Shown piece after piece: positions 14,271 through 14,483 of a stretch of 14,483 bases of DNA. The stretch is from positions 1 through 14,483 of the forward strand of contig JBKEDH010000066.1 of assembly GCA_047975295.1 (NCBI GenBank), given 5' to 3'. The notes below the pieces were generated by a model. It was given only the letters and a program-made list of their open reading frames with translations, made no database searches and was not told the origin of the DNA. Made by a program: the position numbers and the translations under genes. This stretch comes from JBKEDH01 sp047975295. Lineage in GTDB: Bacteria > Bacteroidota > Bacteroidia > Flavobacteriales > Flavobacteriaceae. Each line of letters begins with the position of its first letter. Positions within the stretch are counted from its first letter, which is position 1.

Positions 14271-14483
14271 ATGTTTAAAACTATAAAAAACGACTTGCCG
14301 TCATGTATCGTTGTATTTTTTGTGGCATTACCGTTGTGTTTGGCTATTGATACTGCCAGTGGAGCATCGGCATTTTCTGGATTAATATGCGGTATTATTT
14401 GTGGTTTTGTGGTTGGAGCTTTAAGTGGATCGAAAATATGTGTTAGTGGTCCTGCAGAATGATTGGCTGATATTGTATTAGCT
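14271..14483 (+). pseudogene. SulP-family anion transporter, decayed, 5' end only (runs off window)
   Basis: From ATG 14271 the frame gives MFKTIKNDLPSCIVVFFVAL and then PLCLAIDTASGASAFSGLI, GALSGSKICVSGPAE, a stop (TGA 14460-14462), and LADIVLA to the window edge. The first transmembrane helices and the SGPA motif identify a SulP inorganic anion transporter, normally about 500 or more residues, often carrying bicarbonate or sulfate. In the family the end of this stretch normally reads SGPAAGLAVIVLA, so the stop replaces a glycine and neighbouring residues have also changed (A to E, V to D, G to C in GSKIGVSG). A GTG 18 nt upstream is in frame but the ATG fits the family start. With the frame otherwise open, this is a decayed gene or error-rich sequence. 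Confidence 0.8.

Overview
The window looks like a chromosomal segment of a low-GC Bacteroidota, most likely Flavobacteriaceae. It has a PorZ-type protein with a C-terminal type IX secretion (T9SS) sorting domain, a RecO of the Bacteroidota type, TAnnTTTG-like promoter boxes, and a gene set (asd, mscL, tex, recO, recX, OmpA lipoprotein) with flavobacterial-looking sequences. Genus cannot be decided from the sequence alone.

Layout, left to right. 1-556 is mobile-element debris: an IS1-family transposase running off the left edge, interrupted by an A8 frameshift site and a nonsense codon, then a 46-bp stretch shared with a small transposable element near 7 kb. 676-2030 holds a secreted M28 zinc peptidase and a convergent hypothetical gene overlapping it by 4 nt. 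2031-2361 is a gap with a 71-nt imperfect hairpin repeat. 2362-3931 carries asd and mscL on the minus strand, separated by a strong terminator. 4073-4387 is a collapsed C39 peptidase/ABC exporter pseudogene, followed by an orphan terminator. 4651-8888 is a plus-strand block: porZ, a 148-bp MITE, recO, recX and a TerB-like gene. 8924-13305 is a minus-strand block: lipocalin-like lipoprotein and OmpA lipoprotein, then tex and an EamA transporter. 13692-14483 has a small membrane or secreted protein and the decayed 5' end of a SulP anion transporter, cut by the window edge.

The housekeeping genes are intact. They cover lysine/threonine/methionine and diaminopimelate precursor supply (asd), osmotic safety valve (mscL), surface-protein export (porZ), recombinational repair (recO, recX), RNA-binding transcription-related function (tex) and envelope anchoring (OmpA lipoprotein). 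Between them lie three decayed genes (IS1 transposase, C39-ABC exporter, SulP).

The most informative structures are two. First, the MITE sits exactly in the porZ-recO junction; removing it with one TAA copy restores a TAATG stop/start overlap. Second, the C39-ABC exporter has been shortened in frame from several hundred residues to about 100, and the codon for its oxyanion glutamine has become a stop. I found no convincing new multi-gene system, CRISPR array, tRNA or rRNA.
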